Below, one piece after another: positions 33,585-42,052 of a stretch of DNA of 64,000 bases. The notes beneath the pieces were generated by a model. It had not been told where the DNA came from. It did not search any database and saw only the letters and a list, made by a program, of their open reading frames with translations. This DNA is from Rubellimicrobium arenae. Lineage in GTDB: Bacteria > Pseudomonadota > Alphaproteobacteria > Rhodobacterales > Rhodobacteraceae. A program made the position numbers and the translations under genes. Within the stretch, counting starts at the first letter, position 1; each line of letters starts with the position of its first letter. The stretch covers positions 372,001-436,000 of the forward strand of contig NZ_JAFMST010000003.1 in the NCBI RefSeq assembly GCF_017916275.1, given 5' to 3'.

Positions 33585-34061
33585 ATGAGCATCGGCACCC
33601 CTGCCACGCGCGCGCTGTCGCAGGCGCAGGTCCGTTTCCGCGTCCTAGAGTATGACTACGTGACGGGGCAGGACCGGATCGGGCTTCATGCCGCCGAGGC
33701 CATCGGCGCGGATCCGGGCCGGGTGCTCAAGACCTTGATGGTCGAGGTTGACGGCAAGCCGGCCTGCGCCGTCATCCCCTCCGACCGGTCTCTCTCGATG
33801 AAGCGGGTGGCCGCCGCCTTCGGGGGCAAGTCCGCCCAGATGATGCCCCCCGACAAGGCCGAGCGGCTGACCGGCTACCATACCGGCGGCATCAGTCCCT
33901 TCGGCCAGAAGCGCCGTCATCCCACCGCGTTCGAGGCGTCGGCCCTGGCCGTGCCCGAGGTCGTCATCAACGGCGGGCGGCGTGGGCTGATGGTCGCGCT
34001 CGCTCCGGCGGATGCGCTCGAGGCGGCTGCGGCCAAGGCGCAGCCCTTGTGCGCGGAATGA
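33585..34061 (+). CDS. ybaK: Cys-tRNA(Pro)/aminoacyl-tRNA deacylase YbaK/EbsC
   Basis: A 158-residue YbaK-domain protein that hydrolyses mischarged Cys-tRNA(Pro), a translation proofreading step in the cytosol. Family marks are TPATRALSQAQVRF at the start, LHAAEAIGADPGRVLKTLM with the conserved Lys, CAVIPSDRSLSMKRVAAAFG, and GYHTGGISPFGQKRR with the GxxSPFG motif near the active site. The ATG at 33585 has GGAGAG upstream; an upstream open extension is not family-like. Length is normal. The next gene follows with a gap of about 110 bases. Confidence 0.92.
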   Translation: MSIGTPATRALSQAQVRFRVLEYDYVTGQDRIGLHAAEAIGADPGRVLKTLMVEVDGKPACAVIPSDRSLSMKRVAAAFGGKSAQMMPPDKAERLTGYHTGGISPFGQKRRHPTAFEASALAVPEVVINGGRRGLMVALAPADALEAAAAKAQPLCAE

Positions 34062-34171
34062 GCGGCTGGATCCGCCGCCGGTCCGCAGGTCCGGGACAGA
34101 CGAGGGAGAAAACTCCGCAAGGCAACGCGCCGCGGATCCCTCCGGTCAGGAGCCGATCTTCCTTGGTCCGC

Positions 34172-35398
34172 ATGTCGTTTCTCCTCTGTCTTGCGGTCCT
34201 GGCCAGCCCGGCGCCGGCTCAGGATCGCGCCCGGATCGAGGGTCAGTTCCGGACCTGGCTGGAGCAGAGCGTCTGGCCTCGGGCGCAGGCCGAAGGCGTT
34301 ACCCGGCGCACGTTCGAGGCGGCCTTCGCGAACGTGCGGCTCAACTGGGATCTCCCCGACCTGGTCCCACCCGGCCAGGAGGTCAGCCCGCGCGACGGAC
34401 AGCATCAGGCAGAGTTCCGTTCTCCTGCAGCCTACTTCGGCCGACGTTCGGTCGATGACGCCACCACGGTCGGGCGGCAGATGGCCGCGCGCCATGCGGC
34501 CACGCTGACAGCGGTCGAGCGGGCGACCGGAGTGCCGGGCCGCGTCATCCTGGCGATCTGGGGCCGCGAGAGTGGCTACGGCCGCGTGGACATTCCCCAC
34601 GATGCCTTCGAGGTGCTGGGGACCAAGGGGTTCATGAGCACACGGGCGGAGTACTTCACCGACGAACTTATCGCGGCGCTGGAGATCGCCGAGGCGGGGC
34701 AATGGCCGCCGGGGTCCCTCAGGAGCAGTTGGGCCGGCGCCCTGGGCCAGCCGCAGTTCATGCCATCCAGCGTCCTCGGCTACGCGGCGGATGGCGACGG
34801 CGATGGCCGGGCCGATATCTGGAACTCCGAGGCCGACACCATCGCGTCGATCGGGAACTATCTCGCACGCCATGGCTGGCAGCCGGGACGGGACTGGGGG
34901 TTCGAGGTGACGGTGCCGCCGGATGTGTCCTGCACGCGGGAAGGACCCGACCAGGGACGTCGGATTGCGGAATGGGAAGCTCTGGGGATCGCGCGGGTCG
35001 GCAGCCGTCCGTTCCCCGAGGCCGAGCGGCAGGCCGAAGGCTTTCTCCTGATGCCGGCTGGCCGGAACGGGCCCGCGTTCATCGTCACGCCGAACTTCTA
35101 TGTCCTCAAGGACTATAACACGAGCGACCTTTACGCCCTCTTTGTGGGGCATGTCGGGGACCGGATCGAATATGGCGTGGGCGATTTCGCTGCGCCCTGG
35201 CGCGACGTGGGCGACCTCACTCGCCCGCAGATCGCTTCCATGCAGCGGGCCTTGGAAGCGCTGGGCCACGACGTCGGCGGGGCCGACGGCCTGCCGGGCT
35301 ACAAGACCCGCCGGTCCATCGGACGGTGGCAGGAGGCAAATGGGCAGACTGCGACCTGCTTCCCAGAGCAGGGCCTGGTGGCCGCCTTGGCCCCGTGA
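34172..35398 (+). CDS. Lytic murein transglycosylase, MltB family
   Basis: A 408-residue periplasmic enzyme that cleaves peptidoglycan glycan strands to 1,6-anhydro products. The signal peptide is MSFLLCLAVLASPAPAQ. The SLT-type catalytic domain (about residues 30-320) has the catalytic Glu in ILAIWGRESGYGRV and the MltB marks GALGQPQFMPSS and ADTIASIGNYLARHGWQPG. A C-terminal peptidoglycan-binding domain (about 345-408) is seen as LTRPQIASMQRALEALGHDVGG and GYKTRRSIGRWQ. No lipobox is present, so it is soluble. A TTG at 34163 with AGGAG at better spacing could add three residues; the frame is open back to 34049. Confidence 0.88.
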   Translation: MSFLLCLAVLASPAPAQDRARIEGQFRTWLEQSVWPRAQAEGVTRRTFEAAFANVRLNWDLPDLVPPGQEVSPRDGQHQAEFRSPAAYFGRRSVDDATTVGRQMAARHAATLTAVERATGVPGRVILAIWGRESGYGRVDIPHDAFEVLGTKGFMSTRAEYFTDELIAALEIAEAGQWPPGSLRSSWAGALGQPQFMPSSVLGYAADGDGDGRADIWNSEADTIASIGNYLARHGWQPGRDWGFEVTVPPDVSCTREGPDQGRRIAEWEALGIARVGSRPFPEAERQAEGFLLMPAGRNGPAFIVTPNFYVLKDYNTSDLYALFVGHVGDRIEYGVGDFAAPWRDVGDLTRPQIASMQRALEALGHDVGGADGLPGYKTRRSIGRWQEANGQTATCFPEQGLVAALAP

Positions 35399-35458
35399 CC
35401 GTCACCGGATCGGCCGAAAGGCCCGATCCCGGGCTTGGGCCGGACATGGGCCTGCACG

Positions 35459-36634
35459 TCATGTCCCATGGGAGAACAGGTCCGGTTCGCCGTCCGACGC
35501 CGTCTGGCCGTTCTGGTCCTCGGCGGGTCTGTCCGACGCCCTCGTTCGCTCGATCATCGCGAACAGCACATGGTCGGAGCGTCCCACGACCCGGAGCCTC
35601 CAAGAGTCGGGTCCCTCGGGAAGGTTGCGGATGGCGGGCGCCTCGCGTCGCGCGACGAAGCCGATCCGCAGGGGTTGCCGACCATCGTGCCAGACCTCGA
35701 CCGCGAACGGGTCGTGCGGGTTGTCATCCACGGGTCGAGGCCGGAGCAACGCCCCGGGTCCGATGAGATCGGCCAGGTCGGGACGCTCGCCGTAAGGAAG
35801 TCCGACGATCGTGACATGCGATGCAGGGCGGTCCTCCGACCCCGCGTCGTGGCTGCGGCGCGTGGCGCGCAAAAGGTCGGGGCTGTCCAGGGGCTGCACG
35901 TCGCCCCAACCCTTCGGGCCGAGGGAGCGGGGCGCCAGGAGATGGTTCCAAGCCTCCTGCAGCGATGCAGGCATCGTGGCCAGGCGGGCTCCCTGCAGGA
36001 CGTCCAGATCCTGACGCTTCACGATGTCCCCGGCGAGATCGTTGGCCCAGACCAGCAGGACCTGCTCGACGAACGTGCAGAAGGCGGCCTCGAACACGAG
36101 GTTGAAGTCCTGGGCCTCTGGATGCGCCCGCCCGCCCTGGTAGTCCTGGAGCGACCAGAGCCCGTTGCGGCTGACCGTCAACCCGAGCGGCGCGGCATGG
36201 CCGATATACAGGAATGGCGGCCTGTCCTGTGCGTCCTCCTGCGGATGGAGCCCGAGCTCGGATTCGAAGGCCTCAAGGCCGACGATCGGAGGGCCGAACC
36301 CCTCGTCCGGGAGGGCCGCCCGCAGGAACGGAACCGACAGGACCGGCAGATCGGAGACCGGGTTTCCGACGCCGAGAGTCCGCTGATAGACCGCGCGCAG
36401 GGGGTCCGGAAGCGGGACGCCGCCATGAAGGAAAACCGCCTCGATCAGGACCATCTCCTCGTCCCGAGCGGGTCGCAACAGGCCGTATGCACCTTCCGGT
36501 TCCCGGTGCCCGGACAAGGCGATCTGGGCGCGGAGCAGGCGCTCCAGAGCCTCGAGAACCGCCTTGCGAGGGCGGGCCCGGGGAGCGGCCGGGGCGCCGC
36601 CGATGTCCAGTTCCGCAGGATCCATGTGCCCCAT
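35459..36634 (-). CDS. Possible SUKH (SMI1/KNR4)-like domain fused to HIRAN-like domain
   Basis: A 391-residue protein of unknown function. The middle region (about residues 85-230) has the look of a SUKH/SMI1-KNR4 fold: LPDPLRAVYQRTLGVGNP, then FLYIGHAAPLGLTVSRNGLW and FVEQVLL. The C-terminal region (about 285-370) resembles a HIRAN domain: VTIVGLPYGERPDLAD, then NPHDPFAVEVW and RIGFVARREAPAI. SUKH proteins are frequent immunity proteins against toxins, and HIRAN domains bind DNA ends or act alone in bacterial defence and repair loci. No toxin or helicase gene adjoins it. Both domain calls are by eye. ATG 36634 is the longest start; ATG at codon 4 is possible. Confidence 0.5.
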   Translation of the reverse strand: MGHMDPAELDIGGAPAAPRARPRKAVLEALERLLRAQIALSGHREPEGAYGLLRPARDEEMVLIEAVFLHGGVPLPDPLRAVYQRTLGVGNPVSDLPVLSVPFLRAALPDEGFGPPIVGLEAFESELGLHPQEDAQDRPPFLYIGHAAPLGLTVSRNGLWSLQDYQGGRAHPEAQDFNLVFEAAFCTFVEQVLLVWANDLAGDIVKRQDLDVLQGARLATMPASLQEAWNHLLAPRSLGPKGWGDVQPLDSPDLLRATRRSHDAGSEDRPASHVTIVGLPYGERPDLADLIGPGALLRPRPVDDNPHDPFAVEVWHDGRQPLRIGFVARREAPAIRNLPEGPDSWRLRVVGRSDHVLFAMIERTRASDRPAEDQNGQTASDGEPDLFSHGT

Positions 36635-36851
36635 TCCGATCCATGTGGCCCGCGCTCGGGCCGGGCTGTCGTGCTTGGCCGAGATCTAGGCACGGCGGGG
36701 GTCTGCAACCAGTGGCCGCCGGACGGGCTCGCACAGAGTTTCAGGCGCGTTGGCCGGGCTTTACGTTCGGAAGGACGCGGCCCGAGGCCCGGCGACGCGA
36801 CGTCATCCGGAATGTCTGGACAGGCGGCTTTGGGCGTTCTACGACTGGGGC

Positions 36852-36932
36852 ATGATCCGGTCCACCGCAACCTATGCCTATTGGTACTTTAGCTATCCGC
36901 CCTCGGCGGAGGCTATCGTGCGCTTGATCTGA
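36852..36932 (+). CDS. Aromatic-rich leader peptide of aroG
   Basis: A 26-codon frame, MIRSTATYAYWYFSYPPSAE followed by AIVRLI. Six of eight consecutive residues (8-15) are Tyr, Trp or Phe (TAT GCC TAT TGG TAC TTT AGC TAT). These codons are directly followed by the first arm of a set of mutually exclusive hairpins, upstream of a DAHP synthase gene. This is the layout of transcription attenuation by ribosome stalling at scarce aromatic aminoacyl-tRNAs. The ribosome site is weak (TGGGG). Confidence 0.82.
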   Translation: MIRSTATYAYWYFSYPPSAEAIVRLI

Positions 36933-36990
36933 TCCCACCCGGACCCGACCAACCCCGACAGCAGCCGCCCCTCTCGCGAGGCGGCTTTGT
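36897..36990 (+). promoter_or_regulatory. aroG attenuator: competing hairpins and terminator
   Basis: Arm 1 CCGCC (36897-36901) pairs with arm 2 GGCGG (36905-36909). Arm 2 can instead pair with arm 3 CCGCC (36965-36969). Arm 3 with arm 4 forms AGCCGCC-N10-GGCGGCT (36963-36986), followed by TTGT. A ribosome stalled on the Tyr/Trp/Phe codons would cover arm 1, free arm 2 and prevent the 3-4 terminator. The T-tract is short. Confidence 0.7.
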
Positions 36991-37028
36991 CCAAGGGCCG
37001 CCTCCCGTTCAAACCAGGAGACGACCCG

Positions 37029-38144
37029 ATGACGACCGCGACCGACGACCTCCGCATCCGTGAGATCCGCGAACTTGCCACGCCGCAGGATGTGATCGCC
37101 GCGCACCCGCGAACGGAGGCCGCCACACGCACGGTGCTCAAGGCGCGTCAGGCCTTCGCTCGCATCCTGTCGGGCGAGGACGACCGCCTCGCCGTGATCG
37201 TCGGCCCCTGCTCGGTCCATGACCCGGTGGCCGCCATGGATTACGCCCGGCGGCTGGCCGGTCTGCGGCACCGGCTCGGCGACCGGCTCGAGGTCATCAT
37301 GCGGGTCTATTTCGAGAAGCCGCGGACCACGGTGGGCTGGAAGGGGCTGATCAACGACCCCCGGCTGGACGGCTCCTTCGCCATCGACGAGGGCCTGCGG
37401 ACGGCGCGGAAGCTGCTCCTCGAGGTCAACGAGCTGGGCCTGCCGGCGGCCTGCGAGTTCCTGGACATGACCACGCCGCAGTACATCGCCGACCTCGTGT
37501 CCTGGGCCGCCATCGGCGCGAGGACCACGGAATCGCAGATCCACCGCGAGCTGGCCTCGGGCCTGTCCTGCCCCGTGGGATTCAAGAACGGCACGGATGG
37601 CAACGTCCGCATCGCCGTGGACGCCGTGTTGTCGGCCAGCCATCCGCACCACTTCCTGGCGGTGACCAAGGACGGCCGCTCGGCCATCGCCTCGACGACC
37701 GGGAACGCCGATTGCCATGTCATCCTGCGGGGCGGACGGGCGCCGAACCATGATGCCGCAAGCCTGGCCGACGCCTGCGCCGAGATCGAGCGGTCCGGCG
37801 GCCGGGCGGCCGTGATGATCGACGCAAGCCACGGCAACTCGTCCAAGAAGCCCGAGAACCAGCCCAAGGTCCTGGCCGAGATCGGCGCGCAGGTTGCGGG
37901 CGGAGACCAGCGCATCATTGGCGTGATGGCGGAGTCCAACCTGGTGGCTGGACGGCAGGATCTCCGCCCAGGTCGGCCGCTGGTCTATGGCCAGTCGATC
38001 ACCGACGGTTGCATTGACTGGGCGACCACCGAGGAGGCGCTCGGGCGGCTGGCGGACGATGTGGCACGCCGCCGTGCCGCCCTGGGCGGGATCTCCGGTG
38101 CAGGTGGCGCGGCAGCTCCGGCTGCGCTGGAGGTAGCCTCCTGA
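37029..38144 (+). CDS. aroG: 3-deoxy-7-phosphoheptulonate synthase (DAHP synthase, type I alpha)
   Basis: A 371-residue first enzyme of the shikimate pathway, condensing phosphoenolpyruvate and erythrose 4-phosphate. Type I-alpha motifs are all present: VIVGPCSVHDPVAAMDYA, MRVYFEKPRTTVGWKGLIND, ACEFLDMTTPQYIADLVSW, GFKNGTDGNV, and metal/substrate residues in MIDASHGNSSKKPENQ. The ATG at 37029 has CAGGAG upstream. The preceding 180 bases carry an aromatic leader peptide and attenuator, so supply of Phe, Tyr and Trp should control transcription in addition to feedback inhibition. A 20-residue Ala/Gly-rich tail extends beyond the usual end. Confidence 0.94.
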   Translation: MTTATDDLRIREIRELATPQDVIAAHPRTEAATRTVLKARQAFARILSGEDDRLAVIVGPCSVHDPVAAMDYARRLAGLRHRLGDRLEVIMRVYFEKPRTTVGWKGLINDPRLDGSFAIDEGLRTARKLLLEVNELGLPAACEFLDMTTPQYIADLVSWAAIGARTTESQIHRELASGLSCPVGFKNGTDGNVRIAVDAVLSASHPHHFLAVTKDGRSAIASTTGNADCHVILRGGRAPNHDAASLADACAEIERSGGRAAVMIDASHGNSSKKPENQPKVLAEIGAQVAGGDQRIIGVMAESNLVAGRQDLRPGRPLVYGQSITDGCIDWATTEEALGRLADDVARRRAALGGISGAGGAAAPAALEVAS

Positions 38145-38210
38145 CATCCCCATGCTGGGATGAAATCTGACAGGGCCGGAGCCCCGGCGCAGGGCCCGGC
38201 GGCCCGGATT

Positions 38211-38233
38211 GGTCGGTTTCCGCGAAACCGACC
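38211..38233. repeat. Perfect 9-bp inverted repeat between aroG and the small gene
   Basis: GGTCGGTTT-N5-AAACCGACC. No T-run follows in either direction, so its role as terminator, operator or RNA hairpin is open. It lies about 60 bases before a small gene with a very strong ribosome site. Confidence 0.45.
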
Positions 38234-38291
38234 GGCCCCCAGCTAAGTTGAAGCATCGAACAATCCCAAGTAGCCCCAAGGAGGTGACCGA

Positions 38292-38486
38292 ATGATCGTT
38301 GATGGCCTGATGACAGTGGAAGTCATGTACCATCATGTCGACCGGGTTGGCGTGGTGCCTCAGGTCAATGAACGATTCCCCTGTGACGAGGCCCCCAGCG
38401 GCTCCTTGCTCGTGATGGAGAAGACGCCGCTGATCCGCGGCGGTCGCCGGATCGGCTGGATCATCCGGGGGCCGCACCGGACCTGA
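38292..38486 (+). CDS. Small conserved-looking protein of unknown function
   Basis: A 64-residue protein. I do not recognise it. It is supported by an unusually strong ribosome site (AAGGAGGTGA, 3 bases before the ATG) and by coding-like codon use. The sequence opens MIVDGLMTVEVMYHHVDRVG and ends RRIGWIIRGPHRT; it has no signal peptide or membrane segment and contains one Cys and two adjacent His, too few for an obvious metal site. Neighbours are aroG upstream and a dehydrogenase 124 bases downstream, in the same direction. Confidence 0.6.
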   Translation: MIVDGLMTVEVMYHHVDRVGVVPQVNERFPCDEAPSGSLLVMEKTPLIRGGRRIGWIIRGPHRT

Positions 38487-38609
38487 GCCGCGACCACGGC
38501 GGCCTGCCGCCCGGACAGGTCGCCGATTTGGCTTGGCCACCCTAGATGGCCTGGGACGGCGCCCGCGACGGGGCGGCCGCCCTCTGAACCGGACATCCAG
38601 GAGAGACCC

Positions 38610-39578
38610 ATGCGTGCCATCGTCCATGAGGAGTTCGGCCGTCCCGAGCAGGTGCTCAAGGCGGTCGAGTGGGCGATGCCCGAGCCCGGGCCTGGGCAGG
38701 CGCTCGTGCGGATGGTGCTGTCGCCGATCCACAATCATGACATCATGACCGTGTCGGGCAGCTACGGGCACAAGCCGCGGCTTCCCGCGGTGGGGGGCAC
38801 CGAAGCGGTGGGCGTCGTCGAGGCGCTGGGTCCGGACGTGACCAACCTGGCCGTGGGCCAGCGGATCGCCGGCGGGGCGCAGCAGACCTGGGCCGAGTTC
38901 TATCTGGTCGAGGCCGCGCGCGCCTTCCCCGTGCCGGACGCCGTCAGCGACGAGACGGCCTGCCAGCTCGTGGCGATGCCGCTTTCGGCCAAGATGATCC
39001 TGGCTACCCTGGACCTGAAGCCCGGCGACTGGCTCGTGCAGAATGCCGGCAATGGCATGGTGGCCCGCCTGGTGTCCCGCTACGGCGCCGAACAGGGCAT
39101 TCATGTCCTGAGCCTCGTGCGACGGGACGGGGCGGTGGCCGAACTGAAGGCTCAGGGCATCGAGACGGTGATCTCGACCGAGGCCGATGACTGGCCGGAG
39201 CAGGCCCGCAGGCTGACGGATGGAGCGCCCATCCGGAAGGCCATCGATTCCCTGTCCGGCGAGGGGCCGTCGCAGCTTGCCGAGGTCATGGCGGACGGGG
39301 GGACCATCACCAGCTTCGGCGCGATGACGAACCAGCCGCTTCGGGTTCCGCCGGCGCTGCTCCTGTTCCGTGGGATGACGCTGAACGGCTTCTGGGCAGC
39401 CCGGCCGCCCCTCGCTCCGCAGGACATCGGGCGCATGTTGCAGGAACTGGGACAGGACGCCGCTGCGGGACGCCTTGCACTCCCTGTTGGGGGCAGGTTC
39501 CGCCTCACGAACATCTCTGACGCGGTGCGCGCCTCTGCCGAGCCGGGGCGGGCCGGGAAGATCGTCCTGGAGCCCTGA
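38610..39578 (+). CDS. Zinc-independent MDR dehydrogenase (quinone oxidoreductase / enoyl reductase-like)
   Basis: A 322-residue medium-chain dehydrogenase/reductase. The N-terminal GroES-like domain has PGPGQALVRMVLSPIHNHDI and the GGTEAVGVVEALGPDV motif. The cofactor domain has DWLVQNAGNGMVARLVSRYGA, a modified glycine loop that favours NADPH. The zinc ligands of alcohol dehydrogenases are absent, so it belongs with quinone oxidoreductases and MECR/ETR1-type 2-enoyl reductases. The NHD segment near residue 43 resembles the MECR group. It is a single gene with its own ribosome site (GGAGAG). Substrate unknown. Confidence 0.85.
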   Translation: MRAIVHEEFGRPEQVLKAVEWAMPEPGPGQALVRMVLSPIHNHDIMTVSGSYGHKPRLPAVGGTEAVGVVEALGPDVTNLAVGQRIAGGAQQTWAEFYLVEAARAFPVPDAVSDETACQLVAMPLSAKMILATLDLKPGDWLVQNAGNGMVARLVSRYGAEQGIHVLSLVRRDGAVAELKAQGIETVISTEADDWPEQARRLTDGAPIRKAIDSLSGEGPSQLAEVMADGGTITSFGAMTNQPLRVPPALLLFRGMTLNGFWAARPPLAPQDIGRMLQELGQDAAAGRLALPVGGRFRLTNISDAVRASAEPGRAGKIVLEP

Positions 39579-39744
39579 CCCGGGTCGGCAGGGCGGGACA
39601 TGGAACCGCGCCCAAGAGGTCGAGGGAGCGATGTCGGGGCGCGTTGGCCCCGCGGAGTCCCTGTGGTAGCCGAAGGTCTTGGACGGGCGGCACGGTCGCG
39701 CGGATCACCGCCGGCAGGCGGATCGCAGATTGGGAGGATGGCGC

Positions 39745-40809
39745 ATGAACGCACCCGAAGGACAGATGGAGCCGCGGCTGACCTCGCTGTCGCATGGCGG
39801 CGGTTGCGGCTGCAAGATCGCGCCGGGGGTGCTGTCGGGGATGCTCCGCGGCACGGCGTCCCTGCCCATTCCCGAGGAACTGCTGGTCGGGATCGAAACC
39901 TCGGACGACGCGGCGGTGTACCGCCTGAACGACAATCAGGCCCTGGTCGCGACGACCGACTTCTTCATGCCGATCGTCGACGATCCCCATGACTTTGGCC
40001 GGATCGCGGCGACGAATGCCATAAGCGACGTTTACGCCATGGGCGGACAGCCGATCATGGCCCTGGCGCTGGTGGGCATGCCGATCAACGTCCTTTCGGG
40101 CGAGACGATCGCCCGGGTCCTCGCGGGGGGTGCCTCGGTCTGCCGCGCCGCCGGGATCCCCATCGCGGGGGGACACTCCATCGACTCGGTCGAGCCGATC
40201 TACGGCCTGGTCGCGCTCGGCCTCGTTCACCCCGACCTGGTCAAGAGGAACGCCCGGGCGCAGCCGGGGGACGTGCTCGTCCTGGGCAAGCCGCTCGGCG
40301 TGGGCGTGATGTCGGCGGCGCTCAAGAAGGGGGTGCTGGACCCTGACGGCTATGGCCGGATGATCGCCATGACCACGAAGCTGAACACCCCTGGCCCCGA
40401 ACTCGCCCGCCTGCCGGGCGTCCACGCGATGACGGACGTGACCGGCTTCGGCCTGGCCGGGCACGCGCTTGAGATGGCGCGCGGCTCGGGATGCGACATG
40501 CGGCTCGAGTGGTCCCGAGTCCCGCTTCTGGAGGGCGTTCGGGCTCTGGCTGCCCGGGGCTATGTGACCGGCGCCTCGGGTCGCAACTGGAGCAGCTACG
40601 GCGGCGAGGTGGTCCTGCCGGACGCCTTCGCGCCCGAGGACCGGGCGCTCCTCGCCGACCCGCAGACCAGCGGAGGCCTCCTCGTCGCCTGCTCCCCTTC
40701 GGCGGTCGATGGGGTGATGCAGGTCTTCCGTCGCCATGGCTTCGAAGGCGCGGCCGTGATCGGCGGCGCGTCCGAACCGGCGGGAGCGCCGCGTCTCCTG
40801 GTCGCCTGA
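39745..40809 (+). CDS. selD: Selenide, water dikinase (selenophosphate synthetase)
   Basis: A 354-residue enzyme making selenophosphate from selenide and ATP. The glycine-rich N-terminus SHGGGCGCKIAPG holds the catalytic Cys (Cys21 by alignment with E. coli Cys17) and Lys24; it is a Cys form, not selenocysteine. Further marks are TTDFFMPIVDDPHDFGRIAA, NAISDVYAMGGQP, AGGHSIDS, DVTGFGLAGHALEMA and LADPQTSGGLL. The ATG at 39745 follows GGGAGGA. It is followed after 51 bases by mnmH, so its product is used at least for 2-selenouridine in tRNA. No selA, selB or selC is in the window. Confidence 0.95.
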   Translation: MNAPEGQMEPRLTSLSHGGGCGCKIAPGVLSGMLRGTASLPIPEELLVGIETSDDAAVYRLNDNQALVATTDFFMPIVDDPHDFGRIAATNAISDVYAMGGQPIMALALVGMPINVLSGETIARVLAGGASVCRAAGIPIAGGHSIDSVEPIYGLVALGLVHPDLVKRNARAQPGDVLVLGKPLGVGVMSAALKKGVLDPDGYGRMIAMTTKLNTPGPELARLPGVHAMTDVTGFGLAGHALEMARGSGCDMRLEWSRVPLLEGVRALAARGYVTGASGRNWSSYGGEVVLPDAFAPEDRALLADPQTSGGLLVACSPSAVDGVMQVFRRHGFEGAAVIGGASEPAGAPRLLVA

Positions 40810-40860
40810 CCGGCTCCGTCACGACCCGCCGCGACGACTGCCGCTTCAGGAGCCCGATCC

Positions 40861-41913
40861 ATGTCCCGCGCCTTTGCGTCCCTTGCCGACTTCCTCGCCC
40901 ATGGGTTCGACGACCTGATCGACGTCCGCAGCCCGTCCGAGTTCGCCGAAGACCATGTCCCGGGCGCGATCTCCCTTCCGGTGCTGGACGATGCCGAACG
41001 CGCCAGGGTCGGGACCATCTATGTTCAGGAAAGCCCGTTCCGGGCGCGCAAGATCGGGGCCGCTCTGGTCGCCCGCAACGCGGCCGTCCACATCGAAGGG
41101 CCGCTGTCGGATCGTGACGGGGGGTGGCGCCCGCTCGTCTACTGCTGGCGGGGTGGCCAGCGCTCGGGCAGCTTTGCGTCGATCCTGAGCCAGATCGGCT
41201 GGCGGGCCGACACCGTGGAGGGGGGCTACCGCAGCTGGCGGAGGCTGGTGCAGCGGACGCTTTACGACGCGCCGCTTCCGCATCGGCTCGTTCTCCTTGA
41301 CGGGTTGACGGGGACTGCGAAGACCGAGCTCCTGCATCGGCTGGACCGCCTGGGACTGCAGACCCTCGACCTCGAGCATCTGGCCCGGCACCGGGGATCG
41401 CTGCTGGGGGCGATGCCGGAAGGACAGCCCAGCCAGAAGGGATTCGAGAGCGCGCTCGCGGCACGGCTGGCCGTCCTTGATCCCGCCCGGCCTGTCCTGG
41501 CCGAAGCCGAAAGCAGCAAGGTCGGCCAGATCGCCCTGCCGCCCAGCTTGTGGTCGGCCATGGTGGCGGCCCCGCGGATCGAGGTGACCGCGACACCCGA
41601 CGCGAGGGCACGCCATCTGGCGCGATCCTATGCCGACCTGGCCGCCGATCCGGATCGGCTCGAAGGGCTGCTCAGGCAGCTCACGATGCTGCGTGGCCGG
41701 GCTACAGTTGACCGCTGGGTCGCGCTCCTGCGCGCGCGGGAGGCCCAGGCGCTGGCCGCGTCGCTGATGGCAGACCACTACGACCCGGCCTACCGCCGCA
41801 GCCGCGCCCGGCATCCGGCTTCATGGCTGGCCAGCGTGTCCGCCGGCGCCTTGACCGAGGCCGAGTTGGACCGGGCCGCAGAATGCATCGCCCAGTCCGT
41901 AAGCCGCCTATGA
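40861..41913 (+). CDS. mnmH: tRNA 2-selenouridine synthase
   Basis: A 350-residue enzyme (also called SelU/YbbB) that replaces sulfur by selenium at the wobble 2-thiouridine of tRNAs for Lys, Glu and Gln, through a geranylated intermediate. The N-terminal rhodanese domain begins LIDVRSPSEFAEDHVPGAI and has the active Cys in VYCWRGGQRSGSFA. The C-terminal P-loop domain has LDGLTGTAKTELLHRLD, a form of Walker A. It is in an apparent operon with selD. Length matches the family. Confidence 0.94.
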   Translation: MSRAFASLADFLAHGFDDLIDVRSPSEFAEDHVPGAISLPVLDDAERARVGTIYVQESPFRARKIGAALVARNAAVHIEGPLSDRDGGWRPLVYCWRGGQRSGSFASILSQIGWRADTVEGGYRSWRRLVQRTLYDAPLPHRLVLLDGLTGTAKTELLHRLDRLGLQTLDLEHLARHRGSLLGAMPEGQPSQKGFESALAARLAVLDPARPVLAEAESSKVGQIALPPSLWSAMVAAPRIEVTATPDARARHLARSYADLAADPDRLEGLLRQLTMLRGRATVDRWVALLRAREAQALAASLMADHYDPAYRRSRARHPASWLASVSAGALTEAELDRAAECIAQSVSRL

Positions 41914-42052
41914 TCCCCCTCGCGGCTTGCCTCCGGTCCGGAGGACATTCCGGCATGAGGTGAACCGTCGGGCGGCGGTGGTGTTGAGCAGGGGCAGGTC
42001 GACGACTCGGACCTGACGGGCCCTGACCACCTCGCATCGACAGGAGATTCGG

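Noticed and set aside
35326-36892. Forward-strand open frames across the SUKH-HIRAN-like gene
   Set aside because: They are Arg/Gly/Pro-rich frames antisense to the more protein-like reverse-strand gene, which has hydrophobic core patterns and a coherent start.
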